22,305 bases of DNA. It comes from an uncultured Clostridia bacterium (GTDB taxonomy: Bacteria; Bacillota; Clostridia; TANB77; CAG-508). The position numbers and the translations under genes are program-made. The notes under the pieces were generated by a model. That model saw only the letters and a list, made by a program, of their open reading frames with translations. It was not told the origin of the DNA and made no database searches. Each line of letters begins with the position of its first letter. Position 1 is the first letter of the stretch. Location: positions 1-22,305 of the forward strand of contig CAKPGS010000022.1 of assembly GCA_934155165.1 (NCBI GenBank), in the 5' to 3' direction. Below, piece by piece: positions 1-6,698 of this stretch.

Positions 1-1
1 G

Positions 2-247
2 GAAAATATTAAGAAAAATGTATTTAGAATGCTTGGTGCAGTACCAGCTTTACCTATAATAAATGGACTCTCAAAAGAAATGAGCTATAAAGAATATGGA
101 GGAGCATTATTTCTAGGAGTAAAAAAACCAGTTGTAAAAGCACATGGAAGTAGTGATGAGAAATTATTTGAATTTACAATAAAGCAAGCTGAACAATTCG
201 TTAAGAATAAAGCAGTTGAGAAATTAACAGAAGAATTTGAAAAATAA
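2..247 (+). CDS. plsX: PlsX phosphate acyltransferase, C-terminal end (partial)
   Basis: This is the last 81 codons of a gene that begins before the window; the frame is open from base 2. PlsX makes acyl-phosphate from acyl-ACP for phosphatidic acid synthesis and acts as a peripheral membrane enzyme. The segment YKEYGGALFLGVKKPVVKAH followed by GSSD matches the conserved PlsX C-terminal block, usually YGGAPLLGV...IKAHGSSD. A methionine inside this piece (base 29) is not a start, because homologous sequence continues upstream of it. The next gene, acpP, encodes the acyl carrier that delivers PlsX its substrate, and this pairing is standard in Firmicutes. Confidence is high for the family; the N-terminal part and start cannot be judged. 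Confidence 0.9.
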   Translation, partial: ENIKKNVFRMLGAVPALPIINGLSKEMSYKEYGGALFLGVKKPVVKAHGSSDEKLFEFTIKQAEQFVKNKAVEKLTEEFEK

Positions 248-272
248 AAATAGAATAATCGGTCGAAATCTA

Positions 273-301
273 TTGACAATTATTACAACTTATAATATAA
301 A
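273..301 (+). promoter_or_regulatory. Predicted sigma-A promoter of acpP
   Basis: A consensus -35 TTGACA (273-278) is followed after 17 bases by TATAAA (296-301). A TATAAT at 291-296 is only 12 bases away and fits less well. Transcription would start near 308, giving a leader of about 65 bases before acpP, so acpP need not depend on the plsX transcript. I see no clear FapR-like operator around it. Confidence 0.6.
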
Positions 302-373
302 TTTGCTATAATAAAAAATAAAAATAAGTTTATAAATAAACTTGCAAAAGCTAAAGGGGGTGAACTTAAAGTA

Positions 374-613
374 ATGAGTTCAGAAGAAGTATTTGAAAAA
401 GTAAAAGCTATAATAGTAGAACAACTAGGAGCTGCAGAAGCTTCAGTTACACTAGAAGCATCTTTTATAGATGATTTAGGTGCAGACTCTCTAGACATAG
501 TAGAATTAATAATGGCATTAGAAGAAGAATTTGATATGGAAATACCAGATGCTGATGCAGAAAAAATAGTAACTGTAAATGATGTAGTTGAATACATAAA
601 AGAAAATGCATAA
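374..613 (+). CDS. acpP: Acyl carrier protein
   Basis: This 79-aa acidic protein is the carrier of growing acyl chains in type II fatty acid synthesis. The motif GADSLDIVE places the phosphopantetheine-bearing serine at residue 39, and the following helix (ELIMALEEEFDMEIPD) is the recognition helix bound by partner enzymes. Its length is normal for the family. An AGGGGGTG ribosome-binding site lies at 355-362, about 12 bases before the ATG. The GTG within that site runs into a stop after three codons, so the ATG at 374 is the start. It lies between plsX and rnc, as in many Firmicutes, with its own promoter and a strong terminator after it. Confidence 0.97.
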   Translation: MSSEEVFEKVKAIIVEQLGAAEASVTLEASFIDDLGADSLDIVELIMALEEEFDMEIPDADAEKIVTVNDVVEYIKENA

Positions 614-626
614 GCAATAAAAATAG

Positions 627-655
627 AAAACACGGTTTTATACCGTGTTTTTTTT
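627..655 (+). terminator. Intrinsic terminator after acpP
   Basis: A GC-rich hairpin core CACGGT (631-636) pairs with ACCGTG (642-647) around the loop TTTAT. The flanking A run (627-630) pairs with part of the T run that follows (648-655). This separates acpP from the rnc promoter. Confidence 0.9.
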
Positions 656-740
656 ATTTAATATAAAAATATTATAATTAATGTATAATGACACAAATTA
701 ATTATATTATTATAAATAAAAACAAATTTATATTTACTTC

Positions 741-768
741 TTGCAAATTTTTTATTTTAGTATATAAT
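741..768 (+). promoter_or_regulatory. Predicted sigma-A promoter of rnc
   Basis: TTGCAA (741-746) and a perfect TATAAT (763-768) are separated by 16 bases, just after the acpP terminator and 27 bases before the rnc start. Start of transcription is expected near 775, giving a short leader. Confidence 0.6.
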
Positions 769-795
769 GTAAACATAAAAAAGAGAGGTGATAAT

Positions 796-1473
796 ATGAA
801 GATAGAAGAATTAGAGAAAAATATTGGTTATAAATTTACAAATATAAAACTTTTAGAACAAGCATTAACACATTCTTCTTATGCCTATGAACATGGAGTT
901 GAGAGTTATGAAAAACTTGAATTTCTAGGAGATAGTATTTTAGAGTTTGTTTCTAGTGAATACTTATTCAAAAATTATCAAAATTTAAAAGAGGGAGAAA
1001 TGACTAAAGTTAGAGCAAGTGTAGTATGTGAAGAAAGCTTATCTCAATTTGCAAAATTGCATAATTTTAGTGATTTCTTACTACTTGGAAAAAGTGAAAT
1101 TCTAAATAATGGTGCTCAAAGAAAAGCTGTATTAGAAGATACCTTTGAAGCTGTAGTTGCAGCAATATATTTAGATGGTGGTCTTGAACCTGCTAAAAAG
1201 TTTATTATAAATAACCTAAAAGATAGTATTGAAATTTCTAGTAAAAGCGTTGGTAAAAAGGATTATAAAACAGTATTACAAGAGTTATTACAGGTAAATG
1301 GAAATGTAAATATTAAATATACAATAATAAAAGAAGAAGGACCTGACCATGATAAAAAATTTACAGCTAAAGTTGAATGCGAAGGAAAATATTTATCTGA
1401 GGGAGAAGGTAATTCAAAAAAACATGCTGAAATGGAAGCTGCTAAAAAAGCAATAGACATCTTAAAAAAGTGA
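796..1473 (+). CDS. rnc: Ribonuclease III
   Basis: Double-strand-specific endoribonuclease of 225 aa, acting in rRNA processing and mRNA turnover. The signature EKLEFLGDS (residues 39-47) and the second acidic cluster LEDTFEAV (about 113-120) give the expected metal ligands E42, D46, D115 and E118. A double-stranded RNA-binding domain fills residues about 155-224 and ends with KKHAEMEAAKKAI. The frame is open from 688, but the start at 796 is preferred: it has AGAGAGGTG a few bases upstream, the protein begins where the family begins, and the upstream codons would overlap the promoter. The radical SAM homologue follows after 13 bases. Confidence 0.96.
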   Translation: MKIEELEKNIGYKFTNIKLLEQALTHSSYAYEHGVESYEKLEFLGDSILEFVSSEYLFKNYQNLKEGEMTKVRASVVCEESLSQFAKLHNFSDFLLLGKSEILNNGAQRKAVLEDTFEAVVAAIYLDGGLEPAKKFIINNLKDSIEISSKSVGKKDYKTVLQELLQVNGNVNIKYTIIKEEGPDHDKKFTAKVECEGKYLSEGEGNSKKHAEMEAAKKAIDILKK

Positions 1474-1486
1474 GAGGAGGAATAAT

Positions 1487-2482
1487 GTGGAAGGTTCATA
1501 TATAATTCCAATATATTTAAAAGAAACTGAAGATAGAGAAAAGAATATTTTTTCAAATTTGACTGGACTAAAATTACAAGAAAAACAAATTACAGTTAAA
1601 GATGTAGTTGATACAATAGAAAAAAATTTACAAGAAATTAAAGAGAAAAAAAACAATATAGAAGTTTACTTTTTGGGTGAATATTTTACAAAGTTAAATT
1701 TAGAAAAACAAGAAGAATTACTATCAGGAGTATATACATATATAAAAGAAGGTAGAATATCTAGTATAATAATAAATACAATGCCACAATACATTTCAAA
1801 GGATATTCTAAAGGTATTAAAAAAATATAAAGTAAAAACAATTAATATGGAAATTGCATCATGCAATGATTATTTATTAAAAAGAGCTGGATATTCTTTT
1901 TCATATGAAGATATAAAGAAAACTTCTAAACTTATAAAAAGATATGGAATGAATTTAATATATAAAATTTTTGTGGGACTTCCTGATGCAACAAAACTTG
2001 ATGAAATAAATACAGCAAAAACTATATGTAAATTAAAACCAAAGCAAGTTGAAATATATCCTATAAAAATTAATGAAAAAACAAAGATAGAAGAAGAAAC
2101 AAAAAATGGAGAATATGAGCAATTAACAATAGTACAAAGCATTGAAAGAGCTAAGGAAATTACATATATTTTAACTAAAAAGAAAATAAAAGTAGAAATT
2201 ATGGATGAAACAGATAATGAATTTAAAAGAAGAGTAGAATCAGGAATTTGGTTTGATACTATAGTTAATAAAATAAAAAAGTATAATGTTAAAGTTAAAG
2301 AGGTTGAAATAGAAGTTAATCCTCAGGATTTTGATAATGCTTTAGGATTTGAAAATGAAAATATAGAAAAATTAAAAGAATATTATAATGTTGATTCAAA
2401 AGTAATTACAAAAGAAGAAATAAAGCCAGGAAAAATAGAAATTATTATTAAAAAGAAATTTACTGATTTTTTAGAGGAATAA
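1487..2482 (+). CDS. Radical SAM-family protein lacking the [4Fe-4S] cysteines
   Basis: 331-aa homologue of the radical SAM (Elp3/coproporphyrinogen-oxidase-like) protein often found after rnc in clostridia. Family landmarks remain: YIIPIY at the N-terminus, FLGEYFT where FGGSFT is usual (residues 62-68), and GLPDATKLDEINTAK and KPKQVEIYPIKI in the barrel. The N-terminal loop should carry CxxxCxxC. A gap-free comparison with the remembered consensus puts D16, N20 and S23 at the three cysteine positions. Only two cysteines occur in the protein, in ASCNDY and TICKLK, so it should not bind the radical SAM cluster. The frame is intact, so this looks like a retained non-enzymatic homologue. The start is GTG at 1487 after AGAGGAGG; the ATG two bases upstream reaches a stop after six codons. 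The function is unknown. Confidence 0.8.
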   Translation: MEGSYIIPIYLKETEDREKNIFSNLTGLKLQEKQITVKDVVDTIEKNLQEIKEKKNNIEVYFLGEYFTKLNLEKQEELLSGVYTYIKEGRISSIIINTMPQYISKDILKVLKKYKVKTINMEIASCNDYLLKRAGYSFSYEDIKKTSKLIKRYGMNLIYKIFVGLPDATKLDEINTAKTICKLKPKQVEIYPIKINEKTKIEEETKNGEYEQLTIVQSIERAKEITYILTKKKIKVEIMDETDNEFKRRVESGIWFDTIVNKIKKYNVKVKEVEIEVNPQDFDNALGFENENIEKLKEYYNVDSKVITKEEIKPGKIEIIIKKKFTDFLEE

Positions 2483-2505
2483 AATTATTTTAGATTGCAT
2501 TAAAT

Positions 2506-2546
2506 CACCTTATATTGCTAATAATAGCAATATAAGGTGGTTTTTT
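2506..2546 (+). terminator. Long hairpin terminator overlapping the yitT ribosome-binding site
   Basis: A perfect 15-bp stem (2506-2520 with 2525-2539) closes an ATAA tetraloop and is followed by T6 (2541-2546). It is a textbook intrinsic terminator for the rnc/radical SAM operon. The T run touches the ATG of the next gene, so the terminator also occupies that gene's entire translation start region. Confidence 0.85.
2534..2540 (+). promoter_or_regulatory. Shine-Dalgarno of the YitT gene, buried in the hairpin
   Basis: AAGGTGG lies six bases before the ATG at 2547 and is the only plausible ribosome-binding site there. All but its last base is in the 3' arm of the 15-bp stem. A transcript arriving from upstream would therefore either end at 2546 or carry a masked site. 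Confidence 0.65.
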
Positions 2547-3395
2547 ATGAATAAAGAGAAAATAAGAAAATGGTTAGTAGATACAATAGAAATAATAGTA
2601 GGTTCTATTATAATGGCCTTTGGAATATCAATGTTTTTATTACCATGTAAGCTTTCAACTGGTGGAATATCAGGTCTTGCTACTATATCATATTATTTAT
2701 TTAAAATTCCAATGGGGATTACAAATATAGTTTTAAATATTCCATTATTTATATTTTCTGGATATAAAATTGGAAAATCATTTTTTGCAAAATCCATTGT
2801 AGGAACAATTAGTTTATCTATTTTTATGGATATATTTGATAAATTTAATACAATAACAACAGATAGTTTTTTAGCATGTATATATGGTGGAATAATAGTA
2901 GGAATTGGAACAGCAATTATATTAAGAGCAAATGGCTCTACGGGAGGAAGCGAACTGGCAAGCAATATAATAAAAGAATACAATTCAAATATTAGAATAA
3001 GTAATGTAATAGTTATAATAGATGTAGTAGTAGTTTTATTAAATATTATTTTCTTTAAAGAAATTGAAATTGGATTATATTCAGCTATTGCAATTTATAT
3101 AATGGGTAAAATAATAGATATTTTATTTGAAGGAATTTATTTTACTAAATTAATTTTTATTGTTTCAGATAAAAACGAAGAAATCTCTAAAAAAATTGGG
3201 GAAGTAATAAAAAGAGGAACAACAGGCTTATATGGAAAAGGTATGTATACTCAAAGTGAAAAACTTATACTTATGTGTGTTGCAACAAGAGGAGACGTTA
3301 TAAGAGTAAAAACAATAGCAAAGAAAATAGACCCTCAAGCATTTATTATAATTTCAAATGCTAGAGAAGTCTTTGGAATTGGCTTTAAAAGGTAA
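2547..3395 (+). CDS. YitT family membrane protein with C-terminal DUF2179
   Basis: 282-aa integral membrane protein of the YitT/DUF161 family, whose transported substrate is not known. About five to six hydrophobic helices occupy residues 13-200. The family signature GSTGGSELASNII follows a loop near residue 131. The C-terminal soluble part (about 220-280: RGTTGLYGKGMYTQSEKLIL, then KKIDPQAFIIISNAREVFG) is the DUF2179 domain, which has a PII-like fold and is presumed to sense a ligand. The length is typical. The start is fixed by AAGGTGG and the T6 spacer. Its stop codon touches the stop of the minus-strand GGDEF gene with no base between them and no visible terminator. Confidence 0.9.
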   Translation: MNKEKIRKWLVDTIEIIVGSIIMAFGISMFLLPCKLSTGGISGLATISYYLFKIPMGITNIVLNIPLFIFSGYKIGKSFFAKSIVGTISLSIFMDIFDKFNTITTDSFLACIYGGIIVGIGTAIILRANGSTGGSELASNIIKEYNSNIRISNVIVIIDVVVVLLNIIFFKEIEIGLYSAIAIYIMGKIIDILFEGIYFTKLIFIVSDKNEEISKKIGEVIKRGTTGLYGKGMYTQSEKLILMCVATRGDVIRVKTIAKKIDPQAFIIISNAREVFGIGFKR

Positions 3396-4979
3396 TTATC
3401 TTTCAAAATCATCCTTATTAGATTTTATTTTTGAACTTTCGTTTATTAATGCATTAAATAAATTTTTCAAAAACTGTTGTTTAACAGTGATATCTGTAGA
3501 GGAATTAGGAATATTATCCAAAAAGTAAGTAATACAATCTTGAAATTCTGTAACAAAGGCATTTTGAATATCAATATAATCTATATTATTGTGCTTTAAA
3601 AGGTCTTTATTCATATTAGCTTGATGATGTAACTTATTTATATCAATATTAAGGCTTTCAGGTGTAGATTTATTTATGGAATCTAGAGTTGCATATGCAA
3701 ATTTTAAATTAGATTCATCAGAATTATATTCATCTATAACTCGGTTTATTTCGTTATCTTGAAGTGAATTATCTTTTTCAATAAATGCAAGATAATTGCC
3801 ACCACCAAAATCAGTAAGATAATTAGATTTTTCTGAAAAATCAAAAGGAATATTCTCAAAATTTCTTAGCTGGCTAAGCTTATTTATTAAGAAATTGCCG
3901 GCTTCTTTAAGTCTTAAATCTGTTGCATCATGTCCATAGGCAGTATTTGAGGTCTTTACGCCAGCATTACTAAAAAATAGAACTTGGTATTCAGAATCTG
4001 TACTTGAAATTTTAGGCAATAAATAAGTATTGAAATATTCTTTATTAAATAACTTAGATAAAGGATTTCTAATTAGTAAATCAGATAGTTCTGAACTTGA
4101 AGTAAGAAGTTCTTCTAATTTATTATCAGGTATATTTTTTAAAATATCTTTATCATTTGAAGTTACTAGATTATGTAATAAAGTAGCTTCTTCATGAGAT
4201 ATTTTACTTTTATAGTTATGATTTTTGTGCTTGCTTTTTGGAATTTCGCATTGAGCTTCGAGCATTTTTCCAACTTGTTCAATTATATAAAGGCTCTCTT
4301 TTTGAAAATCATCAGAAGTATATTCAAAAGAATCTGAAAATCTTAAATCAGCAATATGATTTTTTACGGCATTATAAATTTTTTGGTTTAAGGTTTTCCA
4401 AGTAGGGCTAGAGAAATCCTCTAAAGGTATATCCTTTTCATCATATAAAAAATCTATATGAGTCAAGTTATTTTTTCGGTTTTTTATAGTATTCATCTTT
4501 TTCTCAGTAATTTGTTCAAGTTTGCTTGCAGAAGATGTTTTAGTTGAATCTTCAGATGCAACAGTAATAGTTAAACCGCTTGTGTAAGCTCTATATGTGT
4601 CTAGATTACTTGCAATTTTTTTTGAATATTCTAGGCAGTCTTTTTTAGTTTTATCTGGAAATATAAAAGAAAATTCATCTCCCGCAACTCGTGAAATAAG
4701 TGTATTTTTAGGAAGTGAAAGTTTTATAATTTTTAAAGCTTGAAATAAAGAAATATCTCCAATTTTCATACCATGTAATTTATTAATCTGATTTAATTTA
4801 TCAAAATCACCAAACATAAAGGAATATGTTGATGAATAATTATTAAACATACTTAAAATTATATTTTTGTAATATTGTCTTGAATATATGTCTAGTGGTT
4901 CAAATTTTTTTGAATACATAAATTCTTTTATTTTTTTTATATTAGATAATATTAAATTTTCAGTTAATTGCCTGTTCAT
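3396..4979 (-). CDS. Tandem GGDEF-domain protein, second domain degenerate
   Basis: 527-aa protein without signal peptide or membrane helices, so probably cytosolic. Residues about 35-170 form a GGDEF domain: FMFGDFDKLNQINKLHG carries the metal-binding and substrate region, and RVAGDEFSFIF (97-107) the active-site loop, with AGDEF in place of GGDEF. AGDEF variants are catalytic in some diguanylate cyclases, so activity is possible. After a helical linker of about 120 residues, a second weaker copy appears. NPLSKLFNKEYF (305-316) resembles the DPLTGLYNRRYF entry of the family, GHDATDLRLKEAG (349-361) resembles GHDxGDxxL, and FGGGNYLAF (391-399) sits where YGGDEF should be. The second domain therefore has no acidic catalytic residues and may bind nucleotide or serve for dimerisation. 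Translation starts at ATG 4979, after AGGAG (4986-4990). Confidence 0.82.
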   Translation of the reverse strand: MNRQLTENLILSNIKKIKEFMYSKKFEPLDIYSRQYYKNIILSMFNNYSSTYSFMFGDFDKLNQINKLHGMKIGDISLFQALKIIKLSLPKNTLISRVAGDEFSFIFPDKTKKDCLEYSKKIASNLDTYRAYTSGLTITVASEDSTKTSSASKLEQITEKKMNTIKNRKNNLTHIDFLYDEKDIPLEDFSSPTWKTLNQKIYNAVKNHIADLRFSDSFEYTSDDFQKESLYIIEQVGKMLEAQCEIPKSKHKNHNYKSKISHEEATLLHNLVTSNDKDILKNIPDNKLEELLTSSSELSDLLIRNPLSKLFNKEYFNTYLLPKISSTDSEYQVLFFSNAGVKTSNTAYGHDATDLRLKEAGNFLINKLSQLRNFENIPFDFSEKSNYLTDFGGGNYLAFIEKDNSLQDNEINRVIDEYNSDESNLKFAYATLDSINKSTPESLNIDINKLHHQANMNKDLLKHNNIDYIDIQNAFVTEFQDCITYFLDNIPNSSTDITVKQQFLKNLFNALINESSKIKSNKDDFER

Positions 4980-4999
4980 AAAAATCTCCTTTGAAGTGT

Positions 5000-5028
5000 A
5001 TTATAGCATAAATTTTTTTAAATATCAA
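5000..5028 (-). promoter_or_regulatory. Predicted extended -10 promoter of the GGDEF gene
   Basis: Reading the minus strand, TTGATA (5028-5023) and TATAAT (5005-5000) are 17 bases apart, and TGC directly before the -10 makes it an extended -10 site. The leader would be very short, about 14 bases. Confidence 0.65.
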
Positions 5029-5040
5029 AAAAGAACTGTA

Positions 5041-5069
5041 TTGATATTATATGCTAGAAATGTTAAAAT
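5041..5069 (+). promoter_or_regulatory. Predicted extended -10 promoter of ogg
   Basis: TTGATA (5041-5046) and TAAAAT (5064-5069) are separated by 17 bases, with TGT immediately before the -10 as an extended element. It sits back to back with the minus-strand promoter of the GGDEF gene, 12 bases between the two -35 boxes. Confidence 0.6.
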
Positions 5070-5093
5070 TATGATTAAAAGGGAGAGATTTTA

Positions 5094-5963
5094 ATGAAAG
5101 AACAGACTTATATTTTAGAAAATATAGATTCCTTTAATTTGAAAGATATATTTGAATGCGGACAATGCTTTAGATGGAATAAAGAAAAAAATGATAGCTA
5201 TACAGGGGTCTTTGAAAATAATATTTTAAATGTAAAAAAAGATGAAAATAAAGTTGTATTTGAGGGAATATGTAACGGAGGTATACAGGAAATAGTAACA
5301 GCATATTTTGATTTGAATAGAGACTATACTAAAATAAAAAATCAATTAGCAAAAACAGATAAGTATATGTTAAAAAGTATTGAATATGGAAATGGAATTC
5401 GTATTTTAAATCAAAATTTATGGGAAACGATAATTTCTTTCATAATTTCAGCGAATAATAATATTCCTAGAATTAAGGGCATAATAGAAAGATTATCTGA
5501 AAATTATGGAAAAGAAATTGTATGGAAAGGAAAGAAATATTATACCTTTCCAACACCTGAAGAATTAAAAAATGTTAGTGTAGAAGAATATAGAAAATTA
5601 GGGTTAGGCTTTAGGGATATAAGAGTTTATGAAACAACACAAATGATATTGAATAAAGATGTAGATTTAGAAAATTTAGATAAAGAGAATACTGAAAAAG
5701 TAAGAGAAGAACTCTTAAAATTATCTGGAGTAGGACCTAAAGTAGCAGATTGTATATTACTATTTTCAACCCTTAAAAGATTTGAGGTTTTTCCAATAGA
5801 TGTATGGGTTAGAAGAGTAATGAATGATTTATATATAAAAAATGAAGATGAAAATAAAGTTAGCAAAAAACAAATTTTAGAAATTGCAAATAAAAAATAT
5901 GGTAATTTAGCAGGAATAGCACAACAATATTTATTTTATTGGAGAAGAAAAAATGAGGCATAA
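5094..5963 (+). CDS. ogg: 8-oxoguanine DNA glycosylase/AP lyase (OGG1 type)
   Basis: 289-aa bifunctional base-excision repair enzyme that removes 8-oxoguanine from DNA and nicks the abasic site. Residues 1-100 match the OGG N-terminal domain, with ECGQCFRW at 21-28. The helix-hairpin-helix segment LSGVGPKVADCILLF (210-224) supplies the Schiff-base lysine K216, and FPIDVWVRR (233-241) supplies the catalytic aspartate D236. The spacing agrees with the human enzyme's K249 and D268. The clostridial OGG of C. acetobutylicum is an established member of this group. Start: ATG 5094 after GGGAGAG. It leads a likely short operon with yaaL and bofA, and no terminator is evident before yaaL. Confidence 0.93.
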   Translation: MKEQTYILENIDSFNLKDIFECGQCFRWNKEKNDSYTGVFENNILNVKKDENKVVFEGICNGGIQEIVTAYFDLNRDYTKIKNQLAKTDKYMLKSIEYGNGIRILNQNLWETIISFIISANNNIPRIKGIIERLSENYGKEIVWKGKKYYTFPTPEELKNVSVEEYRKLGLGFRDIRVYETTQMILNKDVDLENLDKENTEKVREELLKLSGVGPKVADCILLFSTLKRFEVFPIDVWVRRVMNDLYIKNEDENKVSKKQILEIANKKYGNLAGIAQQYLFYWRRKNEA

Positions 5964-6019
5964 ATTTTCTTATTAAAGCATATACTAATAATAGTAATTT
6001 TTAGTATAGGAGAAAATTT

Positions 6020-6295
6020 ATGGAAGAAGATTTCGTAAAAGAATATAAAATAAAAAATTATACTGCCAAAGAGAAAGATGAGGATATTATAAGGAATGTT
6101 ATAAAAGCAAAATCGGAATTGGAATGTTCAATAAATAATTTTGAATATGCTGAAAGAGATTTAATAGATTATTTTTCTTATCAAATTAAGGCAAACCAAG
6201 CAAAATTAGACTATTTATTAAAAAAAGCTAAAAAGAGAGGAATTTTGCTTAGCATGATAGAAGAAATAGAATTAAAATCTAAAAAGGCTATGTAA
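6020..6295 (+). CDS. yaaL: DUF2508 family protein (YaaL-like)
   Basis: 91-aa soluble, charged, mostly helical protein. The segment ELECSINNFEYAERDLIDYF, followed by SYQIKANQAKLDYLLKKAKK, is characteristic of the DUF2508/YaaL family. Its biochemical role is unknown. In Bacillus subtilis yaaL lies between recR and bofA, and here it is also directly before bofA, which supports the assignment; recR is replaced by ogg. AGGAG (6008-6012) precedes the ATG. A weak inverted repeat (5981-5988 with 6001-6008) lies just upstream of it. Confidence 0.82.
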   Translation: MEEDFVKEYKIKNYTAKEKDEDIIRNVIKAKSELECSINNFEYAERDLIDYFSYQIKANQAKLDYLLKKAKKRGILLSMIEEIELKSKKAM

Positions 6296-6346
6296 AACTT
6301 GAATATATTATAAATAAAAAACATATTAATTTATCAGGGGGAAAAA

Positions 6347-6607
6347 ATGGACACAAATACAATTATTGCATATATTGCTTGCATATGTTTTTTATTTGTT
6401 TTTGGCAGAATATTTATATTACCAATAAAAACTATTTTGAAATTATTTTTTAATTCACTATTAGGAGCAGTTTTAATTTTTATAATAAATTTAGTAGGAA
6501 ATATATTTAACTTTCATATTGGGCTTAATATTGTTACTGCAATAATAGTTGGGGTCTTAGGTATTCCAGGAGCTATACTAATAGCTATTGTTAATATTAT
6601 TGTATGA
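6347..6607 (+). CDS. bofA: BofA, inhibitor of pro-sigma-K processing
   Basis: 86-aa membrane protein with three hydrophobic stretches (about residues 5-24, 33-53 and 59-85). LFFNSLLGAVLIFIINLVG and VGVLGIPGAILIAIV match the conserved BofA core. In B. subtilis BofA sits in the outer forespore membrane with SpoIVFA and holds back the protease SpoIVFB, delaying sigma-K activation in the mother cell. Its presence suggests a spore-forming ancestry, although some non-sporulating clostridia keep the gene. GGGGG (6337-6341) lies five bases before the ATG. It is last in the ogg-yaaL-bofA run and is followed by a terminator shared with glmS. Confidence 0.85.
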   Translation: MDTNTIIAYIACICFLFVFGRIFILPIKTILKLFFNSLLGAVLIFIINLVGNIFNFHIGLNIVTAIIVGVLGIPGAILIAIVNIIV

Positions 6608-6660
6608 TATTTTTATGTTGATATTAATAAAAAAAATTTTATATATAAATTTCGTATAAT

Positions 6661-6696
6661 AAAAAGAGCGGTCACTTATTAATGACCGCATTTTTT
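6661..6696. terminator. Bidirectional terminator between bofA and glmS
   Basis: The stem GCGGTCA (6668-6674) with TGACCGC (6683-6689) and an eight-base loop is flanked by T6 (6691-6696) on the plus strand. An A run (6661-6667) serves as the T-rich tail for minus-strand transcripts. It ends both convergent units. Confidence 0.9.
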
Positions 6697-6698
6697 GG

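Noticed and set aside
283..633. Minus-strand ORF of 116 codons opposite acpP
   Set aside because: It is serine-rich, mirrors the acpP frame and crosses the acpP promoter region; it is a shadow of a certain gene.
688..795. Longer N-terminal extension of RNase III from ATG 688
   Set aside because: The added residues are not family-like, the region contains the promoter, and ATG 796 has a good ribosome-binding site.
1485..1505. ATG at 1485 as start of the radical SAM homologue
   Set aside because: It runs into a stop after six codons; GTG 1487 opens the long frame.
4888..5094. A 68-aa plus-strand ORF between the GGDEF gene and ogg
   Set aside because: It is mostly antisense to the GGDEF N-terminus, runs through both predicted promoters and has no family resemblance.
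5981..6008. Inverted repeat before yaaL as terminator or riboswitch
   Set aside because: Only eight A/T-rich pairs with a 12-base loop and no T run after it; too weak to call.
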